DNA of 64,000 nucleotides from Symsagittifera roscoffensis (Eukaryota > Xenacoelomorpha > Acoela > Convolutidae), in assembly GCF_963678635.1 (NCBI RefSeq), contig NC_087066.1, positions 19,499,996 through 19,563,995 on the forward strand, written 5' to 3'. The notes under the pieces were generated by a model that did no database searches, was not told the origin of the DNA, and saw only the letters and a program-made list of their open reading frames with translations. Positions 45,752 to 58,005 of this stretch are shown piece after piece (the first letter of the stretch is position 1; the number at the start of each line of letters is the position of its first letter). The position numbers and the translations under genes were made by a program.

Positions 45752-48700
45752 AACGAAGAACTATCCATAAATAATATAATAAGTAATGAAAAAAAAAATA
45801 CAGATTATTTCACAAAAACCCCATATTTCAAACCTACATTCAACACAAATAACTATACAGAGGATCAAAAGAAACTTTTAACAATGTTTAACTTCCAACA
45901 TTCACAAATAACACAAGACGAATTTGATAAGTTAGCCAAACAGCTAATAAATTATTCATCAGTCTATGCAACATCCAAATTTGATGTTGGCAAAATCAGT
46001 TCATCACTACATCTCCCGTTAAAACCTGACGCAGTTTTCAAAAAACAAAGAGCAAGTAAAGTACCAATTCATTTACACGATAAAGTAAACAGATTACTCG
46101 ATATTTTAGAGCAATATAAAATTATCTCACCGGTAAACAAAGAAGAACAACCAAAAGGTAACACATTTATTAAACCTGTTATCATCTTAGCAAAGGGAGA
46201 ATCATTAAAAATAGTTTGAGACGCTAGATATATAAATTCACTAATAGACGAATCAAAATGCAATTGGCCTATTGAACCAAAACAAGTTATTTTAACAAAA
46301 ACAAACGGAAAATACTTTACAACCGCAGATATGAATAGTGCATACAATCAAATGCCACTAGATGAACAATCACGACGTTTAACACAATTTGTTATTGGAA
46401 ATCAGCAATATGAATTCAACCGCCTATTTTATGGAATATCCATAGGACCAGCAGCATTTTCAGCTTTTATGAGCAAAATTTTTAGACCACTAATACTCAA
46501 GAAAAACGCAATCAACTATTTAGACGATGTTTTTATGCAATCACAGACAAAAGAAGAAATGCTTACAGTTTTAGAACACTATCACAAAATACTTCAGAAC
46601 GAAAATCTGAAGGCCGCCCCGATAAGTCACACTTCTTTTTAACACGAGTTAAATTTTTAGGACATAATATAGAAAGAAAGACAATAACTCCATTAAAATC
46701 ACGCATTGATGCTATTCAAAAACTTCAACCACCAACAAACAAAAAGAAAATCCAAGAATTCCTTGGAATGTTGAATTTTTTAAGCAAATACTTTTATAAA
46801 ATGCAATTTTATTTAAGACCATTCTATAATATCCTCAGACAACAAAATAATTTTGAATGGAATACAGAACATCAAACACGATTTAATGAAATTAAAAAAC
46901 TTCTAACTGAACAAATTTCAAATACAATTCCAGATCCAAATCAACCATTCTATGCAATGTGCGATGCTTCAAATTTTGGCATCGGCGCAGCATTATTACA
47001 ACCACACAATGGTACAAATAAAATGAACCTTATATCAGCAAATTCTCGATTATTCACTCAAGCAGAGCTACGACTCTCAACTTTAATGAGAGAATGTACA
47101 GCTATAATTTATACACTTACAGAATATGAATTTCTGATACTTGGATCAAAACATCCAACAGTTCTATTCACAGATCACAAACCAATCATTTTTCTCTTTA
47201 CACAAAAGTCAAACCCAAATCACCGAGTTTATAGATTTCAATTAATTCTAATGAAATTTCCAAACTTACATATAGTTTGGACAGCAGGAAAGATTCTTGC
47301 ATTACCAGATACATTAAGTCGAAATACACCACCTGAATTACTTACACGAAAAACTACAGTTGAAATACCCAAAAGTATAAAATTTTACCTTGCAGAAAAC
47401 GAAACATCACCCCGACTAGAATGCAAATATGCAGTAAAAACTGACATTGAACAATCACAGATAAATAGCCTACAACACTTCCCACTTTACTTAGATTGCC
47501 AAAATAACCACTACGAAGTTGACCTACTTGGAACATCAACTTTCAAACCAATTCCATACTCACAATGGATAAAAAATAACACCCAACAAAAAAGAGTAAA
47601 ACAACACTCGCATAAAAAAGACCTTTTTCCGTTAATTGAAAAAGAAAATCTAACTGATAAAATAAATTTATCAGGACCACAAACAAATGATTCAAAATAC
47701 ACAATAAATCAAGTTTTTGACCTCCATGACCCACTTGACACAATTCCTTTATCTAAATTAGAAATTGAAAACATTTTTTCCCCCCAACAGATAAAATTAA
47801 AATTAATACCTTGAAACAATATCAAAATCTTGACCCAGTAATTAGACAACTGAAATCATGGCATAAATACAAAACTAAACCCGTAAAAGCAGATACCACG
47901 ATTTTAGGAAATAAAACACTCCTCCGATATTTTCGAAAATTTAATAATACAACAATCAATGAAAACACAGACCTTCTAGAATACCAATTAAATGAATCTA
48001 CAGTTCCCTGTCTCCCTTTAAGTATGATTTTCATAGCTTTTAACATTTCACATACACAAAACATTAAAGGACACTCAGGATCAGAAAAAACATATTCAAA
48101 TTTTATACAAAATTTCTATTTCCCAAATGCACCAATTTGGATAAAAGTACTATGAAATTATTGTATAGTATGTCAGCTAAATAAACCTTATCCAAATCAA
48201 AAACAAATAGCACAAAAACAAGATTTTAAAGGACAAAGTTTGTACTTTAACCACCGTATTTCATTTGATACAAAAGGACCAATTTCACCCTCATCCGAAG
48301 GAAACTCCTACATTATGGTAATTGTTGACGCATTTACACATTATGTAGCACTCAACCCAGTACCACATTGTAACGCTTATTACGCTTACACAACACTTTA
48401 TGAACACTGGATAGCCAAGTTCGGACTACCCGAAATTTTAGTTACAGACAACGGTACAGAATTCATAAATAATGAAATCATCACACTATGTCATTTATAT
48501 AACATTAAGCACAAACGGCGTACATCTCATGCACCTTGGACAAACGGCTTATTCGAAGGTATGAACCGTTCACTACAAGAATATCTTAGATGTATCATCA
48601 ATGGAAATGATACAAGATACACCGAATGGTCAGCAGATGTAAAATTATTCCCCTTAGCATATAATTCACAAATTACGACAACTCTAGGAATGTCACTATA

Positions 48701-49396
48701 TGAAATGGTTTTTAATCAAAAGCCACGTAAACCAATTATGTTTACAGCAAACTCTCATAAAAATGCACAAAGTCATTGTCAACCGAATAAAGACTCAATT
48801 TGTTATAAACTACCTTTACACACACATGATGAAGATCATTTTCATCACCCTCAAATTCTTAAATTAGCCTCCGGTACACACACCGAATGGATTTTATATA
48901 GAGATAAAAAACACAATGAAATTTACCAAAAAGTAACAAAAAAGTTGTTACAAAGGCAAAACATTAATGAACAAATAAATTCACGCTTCACACCAGCCTC
49001 CGATTTGAAAATTGGAACATTTGTTTTAATACCTAATTTTAACACTCAAAAAGGAATTTCTAAAAAATTACAACGCCTTCGTAAAGGACCATACCAAATA
49101 ATTGCCAAACCCACTGACGTAACATACAAAATCACCGACTCAGACCAAAAAAAAATTGTTCAACATCGAAACAATTTATTACCTTATTACCCAAAAGAAT
49201 ACGCACTACGCGAACTAACTCAATTATATTCTTTCACAAGTTTAGAAGTTATTCGAAATCACCCACATACGGAAAGTGAAACAAAAGAGCAAAATGACAT
49301 TTACCTCGAAAAACAAAATAAAAAATCAACTACAACGAAAAACAATACAAAAAACTAGATCAAAATATACCTCAAAAAGAAAGAACAAATAGAAAA

Positions 49397-49546
49397 ATGA
49401 CAGAAAAAATTATACCCCAAGAACAATTAGAGAAATCAGAACATAGAGAGTCATCACGACTTAGAAATCAACCGCGCAAAAACTACAAAACATTCATTCC
49501 ACAATCCAAAATATTAAAGAAAGTTGAATTTCAAAAACAACTTTAA
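49397..49546 (+). CDS. 49-codon tail ORF after integrase (pol C-terminus or separate)
   Basis: MTEKIIPQEQLEKSEHRESS, then SSRLRNQPRKNYKTFIPQS. Codons in the SSRLRNQPRKNYKTF block differ from copy A mainly at third positions (CCG/CCA, CGC/CGT, TAC/TAT), which supports coding in this frame. Copy A has CTG in place of the ATG, so it is more likely the displaced end of pol than a separate gene. Confidence 0.4.
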   Translation: MTEKIIPQEQLEKSEHRESSRLRNQPRKNYKTFIPQSKILKKVEFQKQL

Positions 49547-50369
49547 TTTTACAATTAATAATCTTTGCACCTCTGAAACATTTTAAACTTTCATTTTTCA
49601 AAATAACATGCTGACAAACACGCAGCGATTCTAGTTCAAAATTAGCCAATAAGATTCATTCAATCCGTCACCTTCTATAACTCTAACACAAACCAATTAG
49701 ACGAAAAATATTAAACTCCAGGCATATCTATAACTATAACTTTACGACCTCCAGGTCAAATATAAGCAAACCACTCCAACTTGACAAGTAAAAAAAAAAT
49801 CACCATAATATCATAACCCTCCCTTATCTAATAACGCAAAGATCAACAATATTTCCCCAACTCAGACCTCAGATACCCCCCAACACAAAAATGTTAAATT
49901 AGCCTAAAGTAAAAGAACGACCATATTAAATTAGCCTAAAGTATAAAAATCTCAAAAAAACCCCAGATCACTTGACAAATAAAAATAAAGTAAAAGAAGA
50001 CCTCCCGAACACCATAAAATTCGCCCCCAACAATTTTTCACAAAACTCAATCCACTTGTCAAAAAACCAATAAATAACTCGACCACACTTGAAAATTGCC
50101 CCAAACAACAAAAAATATTCGATCAAGAAACCATTTCTTAAATGCTCTTCTCTCGATCAGTCAACATAATACTCAACGTTTTCATAAACTTTTTAACAAT
50201 ATTCCAACCTTTATTCATATTTCTTTTTGATACTTTTGAAGCTTTTGTAATAATCTTAATCATTTTTTGCAATATTTTTTTAAATTTTCTATTCCATATT
50301 TGAACTATACCTCCAACTTTCAAAAGCCATTGACCATATTCACAGGTACGAGACACAAAACTTATCTAA
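49547..50369 (+). other. spacer between pol and env block, copy B
   Basis: No ORF conserved with copy A. It contains two copies of TTAGCCTAAAGTA (near 49899 and 49928). Confidence 0.45.
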
Positions 50370-50558
50370 ATGATACGAACCTTTTTTAGTAGAACAGATA
50401 TTTTTTTACTATTTGTAATTTTTATAACATTTTTATCATCCCTCATCTTGACAATATGCAAATGTATAAAGAAGGCAGTCATAACATTCGCCTTAGCAAC
50501 AATCCTCTTAATTCTTTTTCTAGAAGAAAACTACAATAAACATAAATTTTTTCACTAA
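50370..50558 (+). CDS. 62-aa two-helix membrane ORF
   Basis: MIRTFFSRTDIFLLFVIFIT begins a first hydrophobic segment (about residues 10-29); a short turn with CKCIKK follows; a second hydrophobic segment (AVITFALATILLILFL, about residues 36-51) precedes a polar end ENYNKHKFFH. It looks like a small hairpin membrane protein of viroporin-like size. It overlaps the start of the Ser/Pro-rich frame. Copy A has a one-base loss. No family is recognised. Confidence 0.5.
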   Translation: MIRTFFSRTDIFLLFVIFITFLSSLILTICKCIKKAVITFALATILLILFLEENYNKHKFFH

Positions 50559-50559
50559 A

Positions 50560-51699
50560 AGATATCAATAAAAAACCCTCAAAAATTGCTAACCAACAAT
50601 CACACAGTCAGTCTTCACCGACATCATCCCAGGAAAACCCAACACCACCTACAACTACCCAAAACCCCCAAACATCTACACGAATTTCCTCCAAGATAAC
50701 CCATATACCTTTGAAGAACGACACGCTCGCTTATCTGAACCACTAGAACCAGTTCAACGACAAGCACCTCTAAGTGAACCAACATATAACTTGTACCCAA
50801 CACTACCACAAGAATTAAGTAGAATACGAAATCTTAGCCAAAATCAAAATACAGTTGAAATAAATAGACAAATTATTTATCCACGACGAAACAGAAATTT
50901 TCAAACCCCCCGAGTTCATTTTGGTATACCCCAATCCCCATCACAAAGTACTCGGGAAAACCCAATTGGTATATTACCAGAAACCCCTACGCTTCTTTCA
51001 CAACGTAGCACCTCAAGCCTACCCTCAGACTACTTGGGTTCAACACCAACATCTGAACAAATACGTGAAAATCCCTTTAACCCCCCAAACCAAACATCAC
51101 GACTACCATATTGGACAACACAATCATTCACACAAGGTGAACCCAATTTAATAAATGATCCAATAGATATTTCTACCGATACAACGATATCATCATCACT
51201 ACCAGAAACATTATCACTACCATCAACACCATCAATAAGCCAAATTTCACCGACACCTTTTCCTTTAAATTTCCCCAATAATCTCGACGCTAGATATCGA
51301 GAGCAATCATCAACAAATATCCCTCTAAGATAAGACTGGAATACATTCACGGCACCCCCACCATTATTTGGACAGCACCCAAAATGTAACCGACTACACA
51401 ACTGGGCACTTAATAGATTACAATATAGACAAGATACCCACGAAGACATTCGTGATCATAACATCCAAATACTCCAACAAAATAGTCTACAATTAAAATT
51501 TGAAATCACGGTTAAACTAAACAACATTGCTCAACATCCTTACCCATTAAACCCACCAAATATAACAGCTCAATCACTACCACCACCATTTATAACAACT
51601 GAAGTAATATAAAAATACGACAGATATACCAAAAAGACAATTGGTTACATCACATTTTATAACCCATACTCAGGATTGTCATACACATGTATATTCTAA
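50560..51699 (+). pseudogene. Ser/Pro-rich ORF upstream of env (ORF-P), copy B
   Basis: It keeps the segment that copy A has deleted. A frameshift lies near 50690 and two stops near 51331 and 51610. The N-terminal two thirds are Ser/Thr/Pro/Asn-rich; the end is the folded-looking part found also in A, finishing FYNPYSGLSYTCIF. The stop at 51697-51699 overlaps the env ATG at 51687 by 13 nt, exactly as in copy A. Full length would be about 380 codons. Confidence 0.5.
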
Positions 51700-53690
51700 A
51701 AAATTTAATTTTTCTCCAACTCCTTTTTCTAGTAACCTCCATTGAAAACATAAACCCTTCCCCCGCACTGGACCCCAAGATTTATTAGTAACACATTACG
51801 ATTGTGAAGAAAACGAACAAAAAACACTACGCAAATATGCAATAAATCAAGTATCACAATGCGAAACAGAACCACAAGCTATAGAAACTACAAATGTAAT
51901 AGCGACACTCTATTCAAAAGCCCGAGCAACAACAGTTATCGGATATAAATTCACAGCAACATTTTCCGAAAAGAAAGTACATTGTTCACAAGTCTCAAAC
52001 GGAAATAAAAACCGACTTGACCACGAATCATTTTACCAAAGTAATATCGAACGACTTTTACATCTCAATCCCGATGATTGTAAAAACGAGTTACTCAGAC
52101 TAAATATCACAAGAAATAAAAACACCGACAGAAAATTAGTATATTTCCAAATTTTTGCAGATTCTGTACATCAAGCAGAACTTGAAAGATATCAAGGACA
52201 TATAAAACTAGATGAAAAATACCCATACAACGGCGCACACGGAAGATTAACTTATGACATACACGATAAACACTGGATACCACACATTGGTATACATAAC
52301 CCGTCAAACTGCAAAGCAGACACAAAAAATAAAGGATATCAAGAAATAATGTTTTTCGATTGGAAAATACAACTCGAAAAAATACAACTCACACGAGATT
52401 TATCTGACAACACAATGATCTATCAAGGAATTAGATTACCTTGTAAAAACGATCAAGGCTATTGTGACCCTACAACACGAACACAAGCAACAATTGTTTG
52501 GTTTCCCGAAGATACATGTACAACATTTCAAGTAGCAAAAATACACGCCCGAATGATAAAATTTCACGAGAAATATTTCATACAAACAATCCCATATGAA
52601 CAATTAAATCCATCACGAAAACAAAGTACTGATTTTAGAAATATCCATAATATAGAAAATAAATTAACACGTTTCCAAATATATCAAGAAACAGAACTTG
52701 CATGTAAATACAGAAACCCACTTTACAAAACACAATATTCTGAAATATTAGTTGAATACGAAAAAGGTTTCGGCATGACCACTGGAAAAATAAAAATTGA
52801 CCCTTATGCCACAGGTCATCCCCTAAACGAAGGAACATCATATATACCAGTTAATTTTCAAAAAAGTAATGGTCAACCTGGTGGACATCTACAGCCACAT
52901 GACACTAGCAGCACACGCTTACAAGAACTATCACTAATGAATAATTCTTGTAATGACTATACAAAGACAATCAATTGATCAAAACTTACGCAAACTTGCC
53001 GAAACCGCAGGATTTGCAGACATCTATACACAAGATTATAGCGGATATTTTAAAGACATAAAAGACTATATATATCTAAACGGTGAAAAATACCGACCAC
53101 AAGATATCTCACCCATAAATATTTTTAGCTTTGTCACACTAAAAAATGAAATTCTTGATTTTCTAGGATGGCCCTATTACATCTTAGAAAAATTAACTAT
53201 TTTTTATGCAATGTTTAACTTTATAGGATTTCTTTTTTCACTTTTAAAAGGAATCTATAATACATGCGCTATACACACACAAGTAAATAGACAAGCAAGT
53301 GTAGCACGCATACTATTTGCAGGATTTTTTGGAATTTTTTCATCATCAATAAACAAAATTCTTTTAGACGCACAAATTAAAGAATATAACACAAAAATAG
53401 CGACAAGACAGAACACGTACGGCGAAGAACATAATAATATAGAAATAACGCCTACAGCACCACATTTGCCACCCCTACCACATAACCATCCATTATCCCT
53501 AGTCCCACGAAATTTTCGAAATTTAGCAATAACACATAATCCAAATTTTAGACCAAACATAACGCAAAGTCCCATACAACATATAATGACACATCATTCA
53601 CAAGATGAAAATACATATGAACAAATTATCGAACAACCACATACCACCGCTTTTCAGTCTCAAAATAATAATTTTTTTAGCCCACTATGA
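51687..53690 (+). pseudogene. env: env of element B, with 0.6-kb internal deletion
   Basis: The signal peptide start is as in copy A; a one-base loss near 51769 closes the frame. The ectodomain resumes (52349-52978). About 620 bp are missing at about 52942, including the GNRS and RIPI block of copy A. The membrane-proximal part and tail (53140-53690) follow, with hydrophobic FYAMFNFIGFLFSLL. The last codons are SPL, and the TGA stop overlaps the ATG of ORF-X as ATGA. This copy could not give a functional fusion protein. Confidence 0.7.
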
Positions 53691-55495
53691 GCCGACAACT
53701 TGGATCCCTACACCGCTCAAATTCACATCCAACCAACCTCAACACTCCAATTACAATAATTCCACTTTTTGCTTTCCCGCCACCCGATTTCCCAACTAGT
53801 AATATAACATCATTCATGAATTCAGACACTAATTCAAATATTTCAGTTTTATACTCCATTTCACAACTCAATAACCCTAATATTGAAACCCCTGATGAAT
53901 TTGCAGACTCCGAACCATCTCCATCCAATAATTTTCAAACCAACTCCTCAGTTTTTTCAAAACCCCCTTTTCAACCAATCCCACCAAGTAACCAACTCCC
54001 ATCCATTTCTACACCCTCTTATGCTTCACAAGTCACCCCAACCTATTCTTCATTTCATTCAGACCGATCATCCAATTCTCCAGATATTCCCCAAATCTCC
54101 CAAGAAATCGATAATTTTATCACCCTACAACAACAACAATTACACCCTAACATCCCCACTATAAATCAGATTTCTTCCACAATAGAATCCTCAAACCCAC
54201 CTACCCCTACACCCTCTTCAGCTTATTCTACATCATTAGCACAATCATCCACTTCCACCGAATCATCAAAAAGCACTAATAGAGCTTATCGCACTTTTAA
54301 AAGAAAATTCCCAAACCATCCATTCCCAACCAAACCAGGAACAGCCCGTGAATATATTAATCATCCACATCACACTAACACGAAAGATTTTCTAGCAATC
54401 ACCTTACCTTCATTCCCACAATATACTTTAAACACCCCTCATGACACTAACGACACACGTAGTTTTGTAGATGAACATGTTTTAATGCCTACACTTCATT
54501 GGACATCATATTATCATTTTACTAATCCCCTTTGCCTACCTTTATCTAATACTCACATCGATATAGAAAGAAATAAAGATATGCTATATCGACTCACCAC
54601 ACCACTAACACAGAGACAATTTACTTATATAGGATATAAAAAATCACTAAAAACATTCACTGCACCCCGAGCTAACGAATTTACGCTAGAATATTACGAT
54701 CATAACATCATCCGAACTAACCAAGACTAGTTTTTAGATGATGAGCGCTTCGCTAACCCACAACTAACAGAAAAATTTTTCATCAAAACACCATATGTAT
54801 TTACACTCAATATATTTGATCGAAAATTTGATCACATCATTTCTGAAGCACTAACCGACATGCAAGCTTACGAAAGTTTTAAAGAAAAATTACAATTATT
54901 TACACTAACCTTCCACTTCCTTGCACCACATGAACGCGATTTGCACTGCTCACACGACATTATGTTACGCACTAAACAAACCCACACATATACATATTAT
55001 CGCTTCATACAAAATCATTTTGATCTACACACTCCATCAAGACAACCACACCACAGTTTTCAGTTTCTTAACTCTAAATACACTTCACCATTTTTTCTAA
55101 ATTTCACATATTGCATCAAAGATACTAACCTCCACGGCATCCTCCGCAATTATGACCCAATAACACAGATGTATATATTTTGTCCCATCACGAAGACCCT
55201 TAACGCAGAAGAATCCAGACCCTTTCTTAACCCACATGAATTTATCCAACCTATAGAAATCCCTATATTAGAATTCATCCACAATACTAAATGCAATCAC
55301 AAATTATATAACTTCATTCAAAACACACCTTATGAGTTTGCAGTTGGCACTGTAGAACTAAAAACAATTAAAGCACTTCAATTGCTTTGGCCACTGCTTC
55401 AAACTAAAAACATCATTCGCATACTAGCAAAATTACTAACAAACTCCGACATAATACACGACATCTTTCCCCACGGTTTTTTCCCCGACGACTAA
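53687..55495 (+). pseudogene. ORF-X of element B, single stop
   Basis: It starts MSRQLGSLHRSNSHPTNLNT and ends GFFPDD, co-linear with the intact 593-aa ORF of copy A. A TAG at 54728-54730 is the only break, with an in-frame insertion of about nine codons near 55025. The globular C-terminal half is the better conserved part between copies; the Ser/Pro-rich N-terminal part varies more. Function unknown. Confidence 0.65.
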
Positions 55496-55498
55496 CAG

Positions 55499-55584
55499 GT
55501 AAGTATAATTTATACATATTCTTCACTTATAAGTTTGAAATAAATACTAACCATTCTTTACTCATGTTTCATTTAGATCTTTAG
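55499..55584 (+). other. probable 86-nt intron after ORF-X, copy B
   Basis: ACAG|GTAAGTATAATT directly after the stop codon and ATCTTTAG|CCTTCAT at the other end match the sites in copy A. Confidence 0.5.
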
Positions 55585-56968
55585 CCTTCATACCAGAATC
55601 ATCTGAAGAAACAAAAAAGCAAAATAAAAAATAAACTTGTTAAAATTCTTCATTTCACTTATATTTTCCACAAGATAAACTGATAAAATTTATACCAAAT
55701 GTAGTAAATTGATTTATAAATTGTTTCCTCAAAAGCAGTAAATTTCATAAAAAATGAAAATTTGTAATTAAATTTTTTCCCAAAACCAGCAGTAAAATTA
55801 AAATTCTATGTAGTAAATTGATAAAATGAAAATGCAGCACTAACCTTTTAATATTTCCATTCACTCGCACAAGAATTCTATCCAAACTCGCACAGCTCGC
55901 CCACGAAGAATTGTTTAAATAATGAATTTCAGTTTCAAGCTTTCACACTCAACAACCCTAACACGCGATAACAAGTTTCAATCTTTCCTTTAACCCGGTT
56001 GGAAAGGAATTATATACTAAACAAAACTAACCAACGCAGCTTACTAAACACCACAAATCATAGAATAACAGCATGACTAAGAAAAGAAAACCAACGGTAC
56101 CCAAACCGGATTAACCCAATTTAAAACTGGATAATTTATTCTTTTGAAGACTATTATAAAGTCTAAGAAAGAAATAATAAAACACAAAAAAGTCGAAGAC
56201 AAACCCATACCAAAAACAATTTGATTTTTGAAAAAAGGACACAACCAACGAAACATAAGAAAAACCACCATAAACCCAACATAAAACGTTATCACATAAC
56301 AGGACCTCTCACAGAAACCGCACGAAATCATACTCCCACTCCTGGCCTAACCCACCAGAGAGGACGTCCTGAGCATGCTCTATAGCGGCCCTAACCCACC
56401 GCGCTACATCCACGCTTTGTGACCACACTTCTTTTTTTAATAAGAGGTACTCAAGGGTGAGTAACTCTTCAAAATAACCGAACTAAAACAAATGCTTTTG
56501 TGAAAACAACTAAACAAAATCATAATTAAAACACTGAACTAATAAAAATTTTATAAAATGTAAACTATACTTTGCAGTATATAGATCAGCACACAACAAC
56601 AAAGACGAACATCCAAAGACAAAACGACCCCACTACACTTAAAAAAGAATTGCCAACCACAAACCGATATGCCGTCCACAATCACAAACTGAAAGGATTT
56701 AGAGTACGACTTGACTTCGCAGAAAAGGTGACTTCATTGAACTAGACCAATGACCACCTCGACGTTCGAGTATACGTGCAGATCCGAGTTACAAGGCACC
56801 CCCTCCACGCACAATCTCCACGCCATTCCCAGACGAGGTCGAACACAAAAGAAGTTCTCTACATAAAACAGAAAAAACCCCGTCATAGCAAACCATTCTG
56901 AAATCAGATTGATTTCATTGGGAAACACCATCGTTGTCACAAGAAGACACAACGATTGATGCCCCTCA
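55585..56968 (+). other. 3' non-coding region of element B
   Basis: It follows the copy A 3' region, including adjacent palindromes AGGACGTCCT (56361-56370) and GAGCATGCTC (56371-56380). It ends at the gap. No shared ORF. Confidence 0.6.
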
Positions 56969-57168
56969 NNNNNNNNNNNNNNNNNNNNNNNNNNNNNNNN
57001 NNNNNNNNNNNNNNNNNNNNNNNNNNNNNNNNNNNNNNNNNNNNNNNNNNNNNNNNNNNNNNNNNNNNNNNNNNNNNNNNNNNNNNNNNNNNNNNNNNNN
57101 NNNNNNNNNNNNNNNNNNNNNNNNNNNNNNNNNNNNNNNNNNNNNNNNNNNNNNNNNNNNNNNNNNNN
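56969..57168. other. assembly gap of 200 N
   Basis: Exactly 200 N, so probably a placeholder. By comparison with copy A it should hide at least the last 530 bp of copy B with its 3' LTR, unless that end is truly missing. Confidence 0.9.
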
Positions 57169-57444
57169 ATCATGCAACAATTTAAAGCAACAAGAAGGGG
57201 TCTTTTTTGTTTCAATGTCAAGTCCTTTTTTGTCAGCCAAACTAAAAGACGTTTGGGTCCTTCAAAGCTTCGTATTATTACCACAGCATATCTTAGACTG
57301 GTTTTATACCTAATTTGCCAGGTTGAAGTGGTAGAGACATGTAGAGACCTCATGGTTCATCCAACTTATCGCTTTTTGACTCCAATTACATAGAACCACA
57401 ACAAACTTGTTGCAGCCTTGCGAGATACCTCTCAAGGCTAACAA
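57169..57444. other. unassigned flank after the gap
   Basis: It does not match the end of copy A. No gene is recognised; the open frames that run into the gap are not supported. Confidence 0.4.
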
Positions 57445-57719
57445 AAAAGTAGCTCAAATGTAGCACGCCACGCGGTAGTACGACAATTAGTAACAGGCAA
57501 CAATTCATAGCAGGCGAGAATTCCCGAGTCGAGATTTTTCACCTAATTTGAAGCAAGCTTTGTCTAAAAAAACCGCTCAAACACGGTTTGAGCGGTTTTT
57601 TTTAGACAATTACGCTTAAAATCTTGCTTCGAATTCTCGGGAATTCTCGCCTGCTATGAATTGTCGCCTGTTAATAATTGTCGTAATACCGCGTGGTGTG
57701 CTACATTTGAGCTACTTTT
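57445..57719. mobile_element. 275-bp foldback element with perfect central hairpin
   Basis: AAAGTAGCTCAAATGTAGCA...GGCGAGAATTCCCGAG on the left pairs with CTCGGGAATTCTCGCC...TGCTACATTTGAGCTACTTT on the right. The centre (57561-57607) is a near-perfect hairpin, TGTCTAAAAAAACCGCTCAAA against its complement. It has no ORF and fits a non-autonomous foldback element. Confidence 0.65.
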
Positions 57720-57784
57720 ATGGTCAACCCGGGGTCGTATTACTTTTCCAGGCTTTTTTGTTGGTGTTTATCGGTTTTCTTTAT

Positions 57785-58005
57785 AAGACCGCTCAAAAAC
57801 CGCTTAAAAACCGCTCAAATCTTGCTTGAAAAACCGTTCAAAAATCACTGCAAGAAATGAGCGGTTTTTGAGCAGTTTTTTAAGCAAGATTTGAGCGGTT
57901 TGAGCGGTTTTTCCAAAAAAACCGCCCAAACCGCTCAAATCGCTAAAATCTTGCTGAAAAACCGCTCAAACCGCTCATATCTTGAGCGGTTTTTGAGAGG
58001 GATCT
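57785..58005. repeat. cluster of AACCGCTCAAA / TTTGAGCGGTT motifs in both orientations
   Basis: About a dozen copies of an 11-12 bp motif, direct and inverted, with TCTTGCTT spacers, next to the foldback element whose hairpin tip is the same motif. An ORF of 67 aa here is made of the repeat. Confidence 0.7.

Larger units (their letters stand above)
43743..49546 (+). pseudogene. pol: gypsy-type pol of element B (many breaks)
   Basis: Domains follow the same order as in copy A: low-complexity N/R/S region, protease LIDSGSE (near 44762), RT with NAINYLDDVFM (near 46507-46540), RNase H (CDASNFGIGAALL near 46960), integrase finger with its first Cys codon changed to TGA near 48153, DDE core (TDNGTEF near 48447) and GPY module (RKGPYQIIAK). 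Breaks include a shift near 44930, a 227-bp diverged duplication (45297-45751), TGA at about 46218, 1-nt losses near 46617 and 47790, and the 48153 stop. None of these breaks is shared with copy A. Confidence 0.85.
39000..56968 (+). mobile_element. second copy of the large gypsy-like element (copy B, 3' end not seen)
   Basis: It has the same order of parts as copy A in the opposite direction. It starts with a 410-bp LTR (39000-39409) and runs to the N gap at 56969, whose left side corresponds to about position 6590 of copy A. So roughly 530 bp, including the 3' LTR, should follow but are not visible after the gap. Lesions differ from those of A: frameshifts in gag, stops and frameshifts in pol, a 0.6-kb deletion in env, one stop in ORF-X. 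Its LTR shows about ten differences from those of A, more than the A LTRs show from each other. Confidence 0.9.

Noticed and set aside
56734..57393. ORFs running through the N gap
   Set aside because: Their length comes from untranslated N; neither side is supported.
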